Positions 29,501-37,177 of a stretch of DNA of 64,000 nucleotides are shown piece by piece (within the stretch, counting starts at the first letter, position 1; each line of letters begins with the position of its first letter). The position numbers and the translations under genes are program-made. Source of the DNA: Wolbachia endosymbiont of Folsomia candida (GTDB taxonomy: Bacteria; Pseudomonadota; Alphaproteobacteria; Rickettsiales; Anaplasmataceae); assembly GCF_001931755.2 (NCBI RefSeq), contig NZ_CP015510.2, positions 1,488,001 through 1,552,000 of the forward strand, written 5' to 3'. A model generated the notes under the pieces. That model ran no database searches, was not told the DNA's origin, and saw only the letters and a program-made list of their open reading frames with translations.

Positions 29501-29856
29501 GTTATCAATATAATCTACTCCATAGAGCGAAATCGCACAGGGAAGCATTCTTAGAAAAGCTTCATGATCACACTATCGGCAGAACAAGAAAGCCAGAAAA
29601 ACATAAAAAAGAAAGTGATAATAACCAATCGAATGAATCATCAACTGCACATCCATCATCCAGCGAATCGCTGAGAGCAACTGGAGCACCTTCGGAGTCA
29701 CCATCGCACGACTCAATCAGAAGAGGTACACCAGGTTCTGGAACAACAAGAACACCGCCAAAAAGGAAGGCGCCAAGTCCACCAACTTCATCAGATGAAT
29801 CAGTTAGAAGAAGGGGATTGCCAACTGAAGAACCAGATACAGAAGGGGATAATTAG
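26530..29856 (+). CDS. virB6-4: T4SS VirB6-family channel protein, copy 4, lipoprotein-type N-terminus
   Basis: At 1108 residues this is the largest of the four. The N-terminal signal ends in a lipobox (LLFAAYVLITGC). An outer domain of about 310 residues precedes the VirB6 core (residues about 335-560, including DLFEGWIKFCISFCLKSVMIF). A further loop of about 200 residues, a last helix (WEIVILFLLSFLMFSLRKL) and a long cytoplasmic tail ending in a Ser/Thr/Pro/Arg-rich segment follow. It lies 73 bases after copy 3, the only sizeable gap in the operon. Confidence 0.92.
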   Translation: MDMKLHFSRYWFKLLLFAAYVLITGCSKNDMPFPRCISADYFGPNPISVSAHFPSDHDNFIPEDKEIIDPNTGEINYGFHHNQVVRWEDTGLETNGDSLVVRANGAWTSWSDGNKKESKGNYSLQDLEKLKYATKFEGRQGDNKLPDFHLVCNDYKIKKQDVSNCSGVNCKFIEESGNTNRGIPCWFTNGHGAYLLFRREGEPNPNQNLKSMRNPSSPTIHLGYNSTAEGDSGVFTLDRNSNQLKDLDCNSLKLQEGWKIYVKILDGYYLDNAGGYSFEFLGGVQQQSNFGFFDDIYKFLKCVLLINKNCQGYFNSDDPAAAQAMFENIVKEGSSFHNFVLSLLVLFVVISSLLYLFGMVQDTKQDMLVRMMKIALVVMLLSPGSFEFFYNHFLILFVEGLEQLIKVITNFSPNANTKHLFGFMENMFWKFFSDSVWKKFAAFLHYQMWLSALLIPLIFIGIVLYFLLCLYAFIIFLTGFMGIAFLIAIMPLFLVSILFSKLKDLFEGWIKFCISFCLKSVMIFTLLSLLGAMVMDTFYRQLGFTVCYNKWFEVRLCIPSWMGGFCIIDKQYFGWTPGQVFVPYTIGEASSINIDESMDGIESISRRGGTVKFTGGAAYIPLPPDYIEKGFRYIDYPFFNPVPGTQNNPADHYIAESDIVVNGECDKEVKDLVRLTNSLSHAVEKFDILLLIDNISKKIDEVTEAYCRQLGNASQCTNYRDTIKKVILQPSLKNEIKSLTEKVIESDGSCKLEDFYELNKKYQDNRDYQIVKDIDIGDLLNVWEIVILFLLSFLMFSLRKLVQEMGSGLAGGGYSAYSTSSMYQGGGILSQISFNIKGENVSLMQLISIPKHSLQGLVGGGLESLGKFATGLPNKLAGGTAHLLGRIPIVGGVFEHAINVPRKLVNATIEATKFATSPENDVDRLEEKIYRAFGVDKEDITHRKIDKYLDYYKGYVGSHLGYTIEDAMKFTWKHGLDSMNGINPATGEKDGYQYNLLHRAKSHREAFLEKLHDHTIGRTRKPEKHKKESDNNQSNESSTAHPSSSESLRATGAPSESPSHDSIRRGTPGSGTTRTPPKRKAPSPPTSSDESVRRRGLPTEEPDTEGDN

Positions 29857-29858
29857 TG

Positions 29859-30491
29859 ATGAAGGCTAATAAAAATTTTAAAGGCTTTGATTATTATAAA
29901 CTCCAGCAAGACGATGATGGTAATATAAAGCTGAATGACTACGATGATGTGTCGAATGCACGCAGGGCAAGGGTGGATATATTGCTTGATAGCGTATCAC
30001 CAGATAACGATTCCTATTTTGCTAAATTAAATAAAGCTCTTAGCGAGAAATTTATCGATGACAATGGGTTATGGCCTATGTTTGATAAAGAAGATCATGA
30101 GATCGCACAAGAAGAATCTAAGATGTTTAACATTTTAGACAATCTTGAAGCTCTTGAAAGCATAAAAAGTGAAGATTTGTTAGAGGTTAGTTTATTACTT
30201 TCAGACCTTAGCTTTATAGAAAGAAACATTGTGCTAAATACTGATCAAGATTCAGACTTAGCAGGCTTTAGGGACATATTTATCAGGAAAAATGCATCTG
30301 GTGAAGAATATGGCAATGGAGAACATGAGGGCTTTCTTGAGCAAATAGATAAAATCAATACTATAATTAAGCTGGAGTTAGAAAGTAGAATTGAAGGGCA
30401 AAACTACGACGAAAGAAATGATCACGATGATTTGCAAGATGAGATTGGTCAAGCTATCGATATAGTAGAGAAATCGAAAAAAAATAAGTGA
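29859..30491 (+). CDS. Acidic soluble protein closing the virB6 operon
   Basis: A 210-residue, Asp/Glu-rich, apparently soluble protein with no signal peptide or membrane segment (NYDERNDHDDLQDEIGQ near the end). I do not recognise a family. The ATG at 29859 is two bases after the virB6-4 stop (a GTG at 29856 overlaps that stop), so it is almost certainly translated with the T4SS genes. A role as a cytoplasmic T4SS accessory factor or substrate is inference from position alone. Confidence 0.8.
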   Translation: MKANKNFKGFDYYKLQQDDDGNIKLNDYDDVSNARRARVDILLDSVSPDNDSYFAKLNKALSEKFIDDNGLWPMFDKEDHEIAQEESKMFNILDNLEALESIKSEDLLEVSLLLSDLSFIERNIVLNTDQDSDLAGFRDIFIRKNASGEEYGNGEHEGFLEQIDKINTIIKLELESRIEGQNYDERNDHDDLQDEIGQAIDIVEKSKKNK

Positions 30492-30713
30492 CTCTGATAT
30501 CTCTCCACTCAGCTACTATTGACATTAATTATATAGCGTTAAATAATTAGACTTCTTTCAAAATTCGCTTTTGAGGGGCAAGTGCTAGGAGCACACGGAG
30601 CGGAAAACCAGAGTGTATTGAACATACATGAGGATTTGAGCACAGAAGCAACAACGCAATTGCCCACAGAAGTAGAGTTTCGAAAGGAGTCTATTAGTGA
30701 TTTGGAACTTAAT

Positions 30714-31262
30714 ATGCTGCGTATCATTGCAGGAAAATACCGCGGAAGGAAGATAGCTACAGGTAAGCATTTATCCGCACGACCAACTATGAGTATCGTA
30801 CGTGAAGCAATATTTAGTATACTTTCCTCAAGAAAGCCTATTTATAACTTAAATGTGCTTGATTTATTCTGTGGTGGTGGCTCCTTGGCATTTGAAGCAC
30901 TTTCTCGCGGTGCCAAACATGCATTCATGGTAGATTCAGATTATTACAACTTGCAATTTCCTAAAAAAACAGCAGAAGATTTTGGAGTTACGGGCAACGT
31001 CACGCTAATTTGTTGTAGCGCTGATAAATTACCACAGCCTATTTCAAAGTGTGATATAGTTTTTATAGACCCACCTTATAATAGTAATTTAATTGCATCA
31101 ACTTTAGATGGGCTAATAAACTCAGATTGGTTAAACAATGACGCATTAATAGTTCTAGAGATAAAAAAAAATGAAGCTTTTGAATATAATAAGAACTTTA
31201 ACGTAATTTTGGAACGTACTTACGGTGTAGCAAAAATAATTTTTCTTTCTCCATCCACTTAA
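30714..31262 (+). CDS. rsmD: 16S rRNA (guanine-966-N2)-methyltransferase
   Basis: A 182-residue SAM-dependent methyltransferase. The typical start MLRIIAGKYRGRKI, the RPTMSIVREAIFSIL segment, the SAM motif NVLDLFCGGGSLAFEAL and the catalytic DPPY tetrad (FIDPPYNSN) are all present. The frame is open back to 30582, but the first 44 residues look unlike the family, so ATG 30714 is preferred. It stands between the T4SS operon and ssrA. Confidence 0.93.
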   Translation: MLRIIAGKYRGRKIATGKHLSARPTMSIVREAIFSILSSRKPIYNLNVLDLFCGGGSLAFEALSRGAKHAFMVDSDYYNLQFPKKTAEDFGVTGNVTLICCSADKLPQPISKCDIVFIDPPYNSNLIASTLDGLINSDWLNNDALIVLEIKKNEAFEYNKNFNVILERTYGVAKIIFLSPST

Positions 31263-31312
31263 GATGCATACCCTTTGGAACTGCACATCTCACCCATAGT
31301 TTGGATTTTATA

Positions 31313-31341
31313 TTGACATTTGCTCAATATTGCTATATAAT
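31313..31341 (+). promoter_or_regulatory. Consensus sigma-70 promoter of ssrA
   Basis: TTGACA at 31313-31318 and TATAAT at 31336-31341 are separated by exactly 17 bases, a perfect match to the housekeeping consensus. This is very strong for such a genome. Transcription should begin near 31348, just before the tmRNA acceptor piece. Confidence 0.88.
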
Positions 31342-31347
31342 AAATGC

Positions 31348-31640
31348 GTGCGTTTTGCGCACTATAGCAATAAACTTACCTTGTAATAGGTGTATTGGAC
31401 CCGAGGGCAGTACTCGGCGCCTCCACCATATTTTTAATTTATGGGGGCGATTAAGGCTCGACATGCATAGTAAAGATGGTACTTTTGCTCGGTTAGACAC
31501 CACCGTAAGAGTTCACAATTTAGATGCAAACGATAACTTTGCTGCTGAACGTGTAGAGAGCGCTGCTGCTTAATTTAGCACAGTAACTTTATTACTATAA
31601 GCACGGTTTGGGAAACGCCGGGTAACAGAAGTTTCCCACA
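31348..31640 (+). ncRNA. ssrA: Two-piece (circularly permuted) transfer-messenger RNA
   Basis: The acceptor piece comes first and ends in an encoded CCA (31426-31428), with a T-type stem ccgag/ctcgg at 31401-31417. After a spacer of 14 bases the coding piece begins GGGGGCG (31443-31449), which pairs with CGCCTCC (31418-31424) to form the acceptor stem. The tag starts at GCA 31526 and reads ANDNFAAERVESAAA, then TAA at 31571-31573. The order, acceptor piece before coding piece, is the alphaproteobacterial permuted form. tmRNA rescues stalled ribosomes. The outer ends are approximate. The T-loop reads ggcagta, not the usual ttcgaat. Confidence 0.93.
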
Positions 31641-31660
31641 AATTATGCACGGTGAACATT

Positions 31661-32107
31661 ATGGCTACTAGCGGAACAATAGATTACAAAAAGTCCCTTA
31701 ACTCTATTAAATTTCAAGTTATAAAAAAAGCTTTGGACTCTGTTTCAGGTGTTGATTTCACTCCTCACTTGGAAATATTATTTTTTACATATTTTAATGG
31801 TGTAATCATACCAGACTATTTAAAAAATTCATACCCCATGCAAATGCTCATTATATTGCAGAATCAATTTTACGGCTTAAAAGCTTTTGAAGATAAGTTT
31901 AGCGTCAGTTTAAGCTTTAATGGAAAACAAGAGCAAATTACCATACCGTTTTTTGCTATCAACGAATTTCGTGACAAAATTTCAGGAGATGTCCTCATAT
32001 TTGATAAAATCAGTATAGATTCTGATAAAGAGCACAAAAATGAAAAATGTACTCAAAAATCCTTAAATAGCAGCATTATATCAATAGACCAGCTCCGTGA
32101 TAAGTAG
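31661..32107 (+). CDS. sspB: ClpXP adaptor protein SspB (alphaproteobacterial type)
   Basis: A 148-residue protein matching the alpha-type SspB fold: YFNGVIIPDYLKNSYP, MLIILQNQFYGLKAFEDKFSVSLSF, ITIPFFAINEF. SspB binds the ssrA tag and delivers tagged proteins to ClpXP. ATG 31661 is preferred; a GTG at 31652 is in frame. It lies about 20 bases after the tmRNA, so the tag-encoding RNA and the reader of that tag are side by side and may share the strong promoter at 31313. Confidence 0.85.
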   Translation: MATSGTIDYKKSLNSIKFQVIKKALDSVSGVDFTPHLEILFFTYFNGVIIPDYLKNSYPMQMLIILQNQFYGLKAFEDKFSVSLSFNGKQEQITIPFFAINEFRDKISGDVLIFDKISIDSDKEHKNEKCTQKSLNSSIISIDQLRDK

Positions 32108-32120
32108 TTAACTGCAAAAT

Positions 32121-35100
32121 TTATAAGTTAACTAAATAACCCAAATAGTCTACCAAGTCGAGGTGGCCATCATACAATGTGATTGGATGGACGGTATTGC
32201 CTTCAATTTGAAAATTACCTTCGTGGTCCTGAATTCTAACATCCAGCTCTTCAGAATGTTGATCAGATCCATGATGATGATCCATATGGTGAAATTTACC
32301 ATTCTCAAAAAACCCAAATTCGTCGATTAAAGTGCCTATTTTTTTATCTTTTGCAATTTCATACACGTCAGCTCTGTAATCCTCAAGAGAATGCCCTTCG
32401 AGTTCGCCTTGCGTTACTGCAAATAATGGTGTATTGGTGTGATAATAATACTTGCTCAAATCAATATTTGCTGCATTTTTTATATATTTTAGGTCAATTA
32501 ATTTGTGCTCTTCTGGTAAGTCTGCATACTCCGGATCGTACTTTTTGTGGTCAAAAAATAAATTTCCAAGATTATTACAGAAAGCTAAGTTGTAGTTATC
32601 AAGGCCATCTTCAACAACTTTGAGAAAGTGAAAATTTTTTGGAATTAATATATTTTCGCCTTTTATATGATTACGTATATATAGGTCATCATTTTTGAAA
32701 AAATATCCAATTTCTAAAAAAGTTGCGATAACAACGCTTTTTCCTTCCATTTCCAGCTCAATATTTGCCTGATTTTTATCTTGATCATAAGATTCCCCCT
32801 GCGTGACTCTTAATTGAAGTTTTTGCTGAAATTCTGGGCTCCTGCTCAATCTAGAGTCTAGAGATTGCTCTGAAAGAACATCATCTCCCCTCTCACCACG
32901 TATTCCTTCAGGACCATGCTCTCCTTTCAATGGTCGTTTTAACCTGTGAGCTAATCTATGTGCAATTTCTGAAAGATCTGCATCTTGTCCAATTGGGCCT
33001 TGATCACCTCTAAGACCTTGAATACCTTGTATTCCCTGTGGCCCTTCAGGCCCATGTTTACCCTGCGCACCATCTTTCCCTATTGGGCCTTGCAGTCCTG
33101 GAATTCCTTGAGTGCCTTCCTCCCCTCTTTCACCACGTGGGCCTTCAGGACCTTCATGGCCATCATCTCCTCTCTCCCCTTGCTCCCCTTGCTCACCTTT
33201 TGGACCTCTTGCCCTTCCAGGATTACTCCTTAACGCTGCCGTAACAGCACCTGCTCTAGTGTTGAAAAAGTGGCTAAGGAGGTGATCAATAGCTGCACTA
33301 GCTTCATTTTGGTTATTTTGTAAGCCAGCATACTCAAGCAAATACTCAGATAATTTTTCCCTACTTACTTTTTCCTCTGCCAACAAAAAAGCTTTGTCTT
33401 TTGTACTTAATCCACCGTGTATAAGAAGATATTTAGCCAGTGCCCAATCACTGACTTTATTTCTTACAAGAGTGTCAGCACTGGATTGATCCATAGCACT
33501 CCTCTGCAAAAGCAACTCAGCAAGTTTTTCTGCAAATTTTTCATATTTCTTAAAAGCGTCGGGATCAGGGTTGTTTTTCTTTGTAGCATTACTTGTTATT
33601 GCATTCACAGTAGTGTTTGTAATCTGTTTTGCTTCCACTTCAGTTAATTTATTCACTACTCCTTCAGTTAATTTTATTACATCAATTCTATTTACAAGAT
33701 CTTGCGGGCTGAGATTCACTTTATTAGCAACCTGAGTTGCAAGGTTACCATTACTACCTGTTGCATCAAGCACTGCTGCACCCAATTTATCTGCTTTGGT
33801 AGCAACTAATTTTTCAGCAACTTCCACAGGATCTGCGTCTTTTCCATCTTTGCCATCAAGACCAGGAAAACCTTCTCTTCCTGGCGGACCTTGGTCTCCT
33901 TTCTCACCTTCATGACCTGGCCTACCATCTTTTCCTACTGGACCTTGTAAACCTGCTGTACCTCTTGAGCCTGCAGCTCCTTTTGGACCTGGAGGACCTG
34001 GAGCACCTGGAGCGCCTTCCTCTCCTCTTTCACCACGTGGGCCTGTAGGTCCTTCTGGGCCAGGAAGACCTTGAATGCCTTGTATACCCTGTGGTCCTTC
34101 AGGCCCCTGTTTACCCTGCGAACCCTCTTGCCCTTTAGAACCTGCTGAACCTCTTGAACCTGTAGCTCCTTTTTGACCAGGAAGGCCTCGGATCCCTGGT
34201 GCACCATCTTTACCTGGCAAACCTGGCGTACCTTGCTCACCTCTATCTCCTTTAACTATCGCTTTTAGAACATCATTTCTTTTTACATTCTCTCCAAAAA
34301 AATGGGCTACTCCTTTTGAGAAGTGCTGATCTTCTGCTCTGTTACTAAGCTCTTTTTGCATTACAGCTCGTGCTAAAGTATCTAATTTTGTTTGATCAAC
34401 AACTAACCTCTCTACAATATCCTCTGCTAGTTTCGCTGATAATTTACTCTTATCTTTATCTGAAGTACTTCCACCAACTTTCACACCAAGGACTGCTTTC
34501 CCTAATTGATCTGCTTTTTGATTAACTAATAAATCAGCAACTTGATTTGCAGTTGCTCCAGCAGAACCAGGAGTGCCAGGAGGACCTATATCCCCCTTAT
34601 CGCCTTTGGAACCCTTTACACTTCCAGGATTAGCTCTTAATTCAGCTGCAACTTTCATTTGCAACTCATGTTCCTTTGCCACGTCTGTTGGTAGTGTTGT
34701 GAAAGTCATTCTGACAGTATTCATTACCTCACTTTTAAAGGTTTCATCTCTCATTAATTCTGGTACAAGCAGCTCAGGCAAATTCCTGCCACCAACATGC
34801 GCTTTATATATCACATGTTTTAATCTACCTTCTTTTTCGAGTAATTTCTCCGCAACTATTCTAGCGTCACGATCTGTTATTTCAATATCTCCCTCAAAGC
34901 TTGACTCCTTTTCTAATGCATCTAGTCGATATTCCAACTCCATTTCCTTGAGCAAAGTGCGGTCTATGTTTATTTCATCTAAAGAAAAATTCGGTAAAGA
35001 CACTTCATTGAGTGCAGTCTGTTTTCTAGTTCCAGTTTGATTCGAAAAGTACCATTCATAGCCACTTTGCTTCTTTATTAATGTTATATAATAGTTATGA

Positions 35101-35771
35101 TTTAATTGGGGATGATTTACTATCCTGCACGTGTCAGTCTTACATACCACGATTTGATTGTTGTCATTAAACATACAATATTTTGATGGAAGGGAATAAG
35201 TCGTTTTAGAATCTGTATCATGTAATTCTGCTGAATATTGTATTGCTTTATCCTTTCTAGCATCTTGTAATATAGAATTACTAGCAGGTCTTACTTGAAA
35301 AAAATGATCATTATTTTTAGCTTTATGATACTGCGCAAGATTAAAGTTCTGTAATCCTAATATCTCACTCTTCGTTAATTTTTGACCTTTGTTACCACTA
35401 ACCAAAAAATCATAGTAATTTGTATTGCTCTCTACTTCTAATTTTAAGTTACAATTGGTATCACTGCTACAATCGCTAGAAGTTATTAATGGCCTATCAT
35501 GATAAGGGTAAACAACTTTAAGAAGCTTATCAAGAGAGCCATCAAGTACGTGAAAATAAACACCGAACATAGGAAATTCACCAACAACCCTTTTACTTTC
35601 TGTATCTGTTATCAGTACTTGATACTTAGGAAAAAATTTATCATCTATTAGAGTACGCATATCATTATTGAAAAGTTTGCTCTTCAGATTAGGATATATT
35701 CTTTCTAAGCTTACTCCTTTTTCAATCTTAAATGTCTTCTTGAAAACTACATCGCCTGAGTTTACTGACAT
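32121..35771 (-). CDS. Collagen-like Gly-X-Y repeat protein
   Basis: A 1216-residue protein. Residues 1 to about 380 are non-repetitive, with no Sec signal peptide or membrane helix. Gly-X-Y triplet blocks lie at about 385-405, 505-645 (the longest, over 40 triplets) and 850-930, with a short one near 950. The spacer domains between them share a module, LVNQKADQLGKAVL and LVATKADKLGAAVL. A globular end of about 230 residues is His-rich near HMDHHHGSDQH. The triplets are Pro-, Lys-, Glu- and Gln-rich and would form collagen-type triple helices. Function unknown; bacterial collagen-like proteins act in adhesion, and phage tail fibres also use the repeat. Secretion route is unclear. Confidence 0.9.
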   Translation of the reverse strand: MSVNSGDVVFKKTFKIEKGVSLERIYPNLKSKLFNNDMRTLIDDKFFPKYQVLITDTESKRVVGEFPMFGVYFHVLDGSLDKLLKVVYPYHDRPLITSSDCSSDTNCNLKLEVESNTNYYDFLVSGNKGQKLTKSEILGLQNFNLAQYHKAKNNDHFFQVRPASNSILQDARKDKAIQYSAELHDTDSKTTYSLPSKYCMFNDNNQIVVCKTDTCRIVNHPQLNHNYYITLIKKQSGYEWYFSNQTGTRKQTALNEVSLPNFSLDEINIDRTLLKEMELEYRLDALEKESSFEGDIEITDRDARIVAEKLLEKEGRLKHVIYKAHVGGRNLPELLVPELMRDETFKSEVMNTVRMTFTTLPTDVAKEHELQMKVAAELRANPGSVKGSKGDKGDIGPPGTPGSAGATANQVADLLVNQKADQLGKAVLGVKVGGSTSDKDKSKLSAKLAEDIVERLVVDQTKLDTLARAVMQKELSNRAEDQHFSKGVAHFFGENVKRNDVLKAIVKGDRGEQGTPGLPGKDGAPGIRGLPGQKGATGSRGSAGSKGQEGSQGKQGPEGPQGIQGIQGLPGPEGPTGPRGERGEEGAPGAPGPPGPKGAAGSRGTAGLQGPVGKDGRPGHEGEKGDQGPPGREGFPGLDGKDGKDADPVEVAEKLVATKADKLGAAVLDATGSNGNLATQVANKVNLSPQDLVNRIDVIKLTEGVVNKLTEVEAKQITNTTVNAITSNATKKNNPDPDAFKKYEKFAEKLAELLLQRSAMDQSSADTLVRNKVSDWALAKYLLIHGGLSTKDKAFLLAEEKVSREKLSEYLLEYAGLQNNQNEASAAIDHLLSHFFNTRAGAVTAALRSNPGRARGPKGEQGEQGERGDDGHEGPEGPRGERGEEGTQGIPGLQGPIGKDGAQGKHGPEGPQGIQGIQGLRGDQGPIGQDADLSEIAHRLAHRLKRPLKGEHGPEGIRGERGDDVLSEQSLDSRLSRSPEFQQKLQLRVTQGESYDQDKNQANIELEMEGKSVVIATFLEIGYFFKNDDLYIRNHIKGENILIPKNFHFLKVVEDGLDNYNLAFCNNLGNLFFDHKKYDPEYADLPEEHKLIDLKYIKNAANIDLSKYYYHTNTPLFAVTQGELEGHSLEDYRADVYEIAKDKKIGTLIDEFGFFENGKFHHMDHHHGSDQHSEELDVRIQDHEGNFQIEGNTVHPITLYDGHLDLVDYLGYLVNL

Positions 35772-35887
35772 GCTTATACTAACTTCATCTATGCTTATTC
35801 TATCTAGCTAAATATAGTATAATTATTGACTATCTATTAAGCTGGCAAACACATCTATAACTTAGAGTTGAAGAGGGTAATATTAAA

Positions 35888-37177
35888 TTATTTTATTTTC
35901 TTAATCACCTGTCTTTCTCTTGCTATTGCAAGGCTTTTCTCTGGCACATCTTCAACTATAACGCTGCCTGCAGCAACTTTAGAATTATCGTGAACGTTAA
36001 GTGGTGCAATGAGTGAGCTGTTTGCACCAATAAAGCAGTTGTTGCCTATGTTTGTTTCATGCTTATTTTTTCCATCATAGTTACAAACAACTGTTCCGGC
36101 ACCAATATTACTCCCCTGCCCTACTTTAGTATTTCCTATGTAGCTTAAATGTTTTACCTTAGTATTTTCACCAACTTCGCTTGTTTTTACTTCCACAAAA
36201 TTCCCTATTACTGAATTTTCACCTATAGTTGTGCTTTTACTTATTCTTGCAAATGGACCAATAGTAGCACCACTTTTTATCAGACAATTCTCTAAATGTG
36301 AAAATGACATTATTTTTGCACCAGGCTCTATTTTCACACCAGGACCAAAAACAACGTATGGATCAATAATTGAATCTCTAGCAATGTGTGTGTCAAGAGA
36401 AAAAAAAACAGTTTCTGGAGCAATCAATGTTACTCCCGAGTCGGTGAAAAATTTTCTTTTATTTTCTTGAAAGTAAAATTCAGCTTTTAGAAGGTCATTT
36501 CTATTATTTACTCCTGTTGCCTCTTCTCCATCTGTAACAACATAACCAACCTTCAAATCATTTTTCACTGCAATGGAGACTATATCAGTCAAATAATATT
36601 CATGAGTTGAGTTATTACACTCTATTTTCTCTACTAATTCGCACAAATTTTTTGCATATGCAACCATTACTCCAGCATTTGCTAAAAACTCTCCGTTACT
36701 ATCTCTACTATCCTTTGCTTCTACGATCTCTTTTAAGGAGCCATTCTCAAGAATTAGCCTACCGTATTCTTTATTGTGATCCTTAAAACCAAGACATACT
36801 AGAGCATTATCTTTTAAACAATTAACCATCTTGGTTATTGTGCTGCTTTTGATAAGTGGAGTATCCGCATACTGAATAACTACAATGCCAAGATCTGGCA
36901 GTTCTTTGAGATTTCTCATTGCAGTTCTAACCGCATCACCCGTGCCTAGCATTGACTCTTGTGTAATTAGCCGTATATCTTTAAAGCCCTGCAATTTTTC
37001 AACTAATGGCTGATCAACTACAACCGCTATATTCTCAGGTCTTAACTGTTTTGAACTCTGAACCACATGTTCAAGCATAGAAAAGTTACCTATTTTGTGC
37101 AGAACCTTCGGTACACTTGAATTCATTCTCTTGCCATGACCAGCAGCAAGTACAATTACTGTATGAACTTTACTCAC
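35888..37177 (-). CDS. glmU: Bifunctional UDP-GlcNAc pyrophosphorylase / GlcN-1-P acetyltransferase
   Basis: A 429-residue enzyme for the last two steps to UDP-GlcNAc, the precursor of lipid II and peptidoglycan. The N-terminal uridyltransferase shows LAAGHGKRMNSSVPKVLHKI. The C-terminal left-handed beta helix shows hexapeptides such as VIGNFVEVKTSEVGENTKVK and the YIGNTKVGQGSNIGAGTVVCNYDG active-site region. It is slightly short for the family (about 456). The GTG start overlaps the pheS stop by four bases (GTGA), so the two genes are coupled. Confidence 0.96.
   Translation of the reverse strand: MSKVHTVIVLAAGHGKRMNSSVPKVLHKIGNFSMLEHVVQSSKQLRPENIAVVVDQPLVEKLQGFKDIRLITQESMLGTGDAVRTAMRNLKELPDLGIVVIQYADTPLIKSSTITKMVNCLKDNALVCLGFKDHNKEYGRLILENGSLKEIVEAKDSRDSNGEFLANAGVMVAYAKNLCELVEKIECNNSTHEYYLTDIVSIAVKNDLKVGYVVTDGEEATGVNNRNDLLKAEFYFQENKRKFFTDSGVTLIAPETVFFSLDTHIARDSIIDPYVVFGPGVKIEPGAKIMSFSHLENCLIKSGATIGPFARISKSTTIGENSVIGNFVEVKTSEVGENTKVKHLSYIGNTKVGQGSNIGAGTVVCNYDGKNKHETNIGNNCFIGANSSLIAPLNVHDNSKVAAGSVIVEDVPEKSLAIARERQVIKKIK

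Noticed and set aside
30582..30713. 44-residue N-terminal extension of rsmD
   Set aside because: MLRIIAGKYRGRKI at 30714 is the standard family start and the upstream residues match nothing.
31301..31573. 90-codon open frame
   Set aside because: It runs through the promoter, acceptor piece and tag frame of ssrA; the RNA structure explains the sequence.
33935..34240. 101-codon minus-strand frame rich in Val, Gln and Lys
   Set aside because: It is a frame-shifted shadow of the Gly-X-Y repeat block; repetitive codons keep the alternative frame open.
32985..34257. Regular short repeats that could suggest a CRISPR or minisatellite
   Set aside because: The period is 9 bases encoding Gly-X-Y triplets; there are no unique spacers of constant length. 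No CRISPR array or cas gene was seen anywhere in the window.
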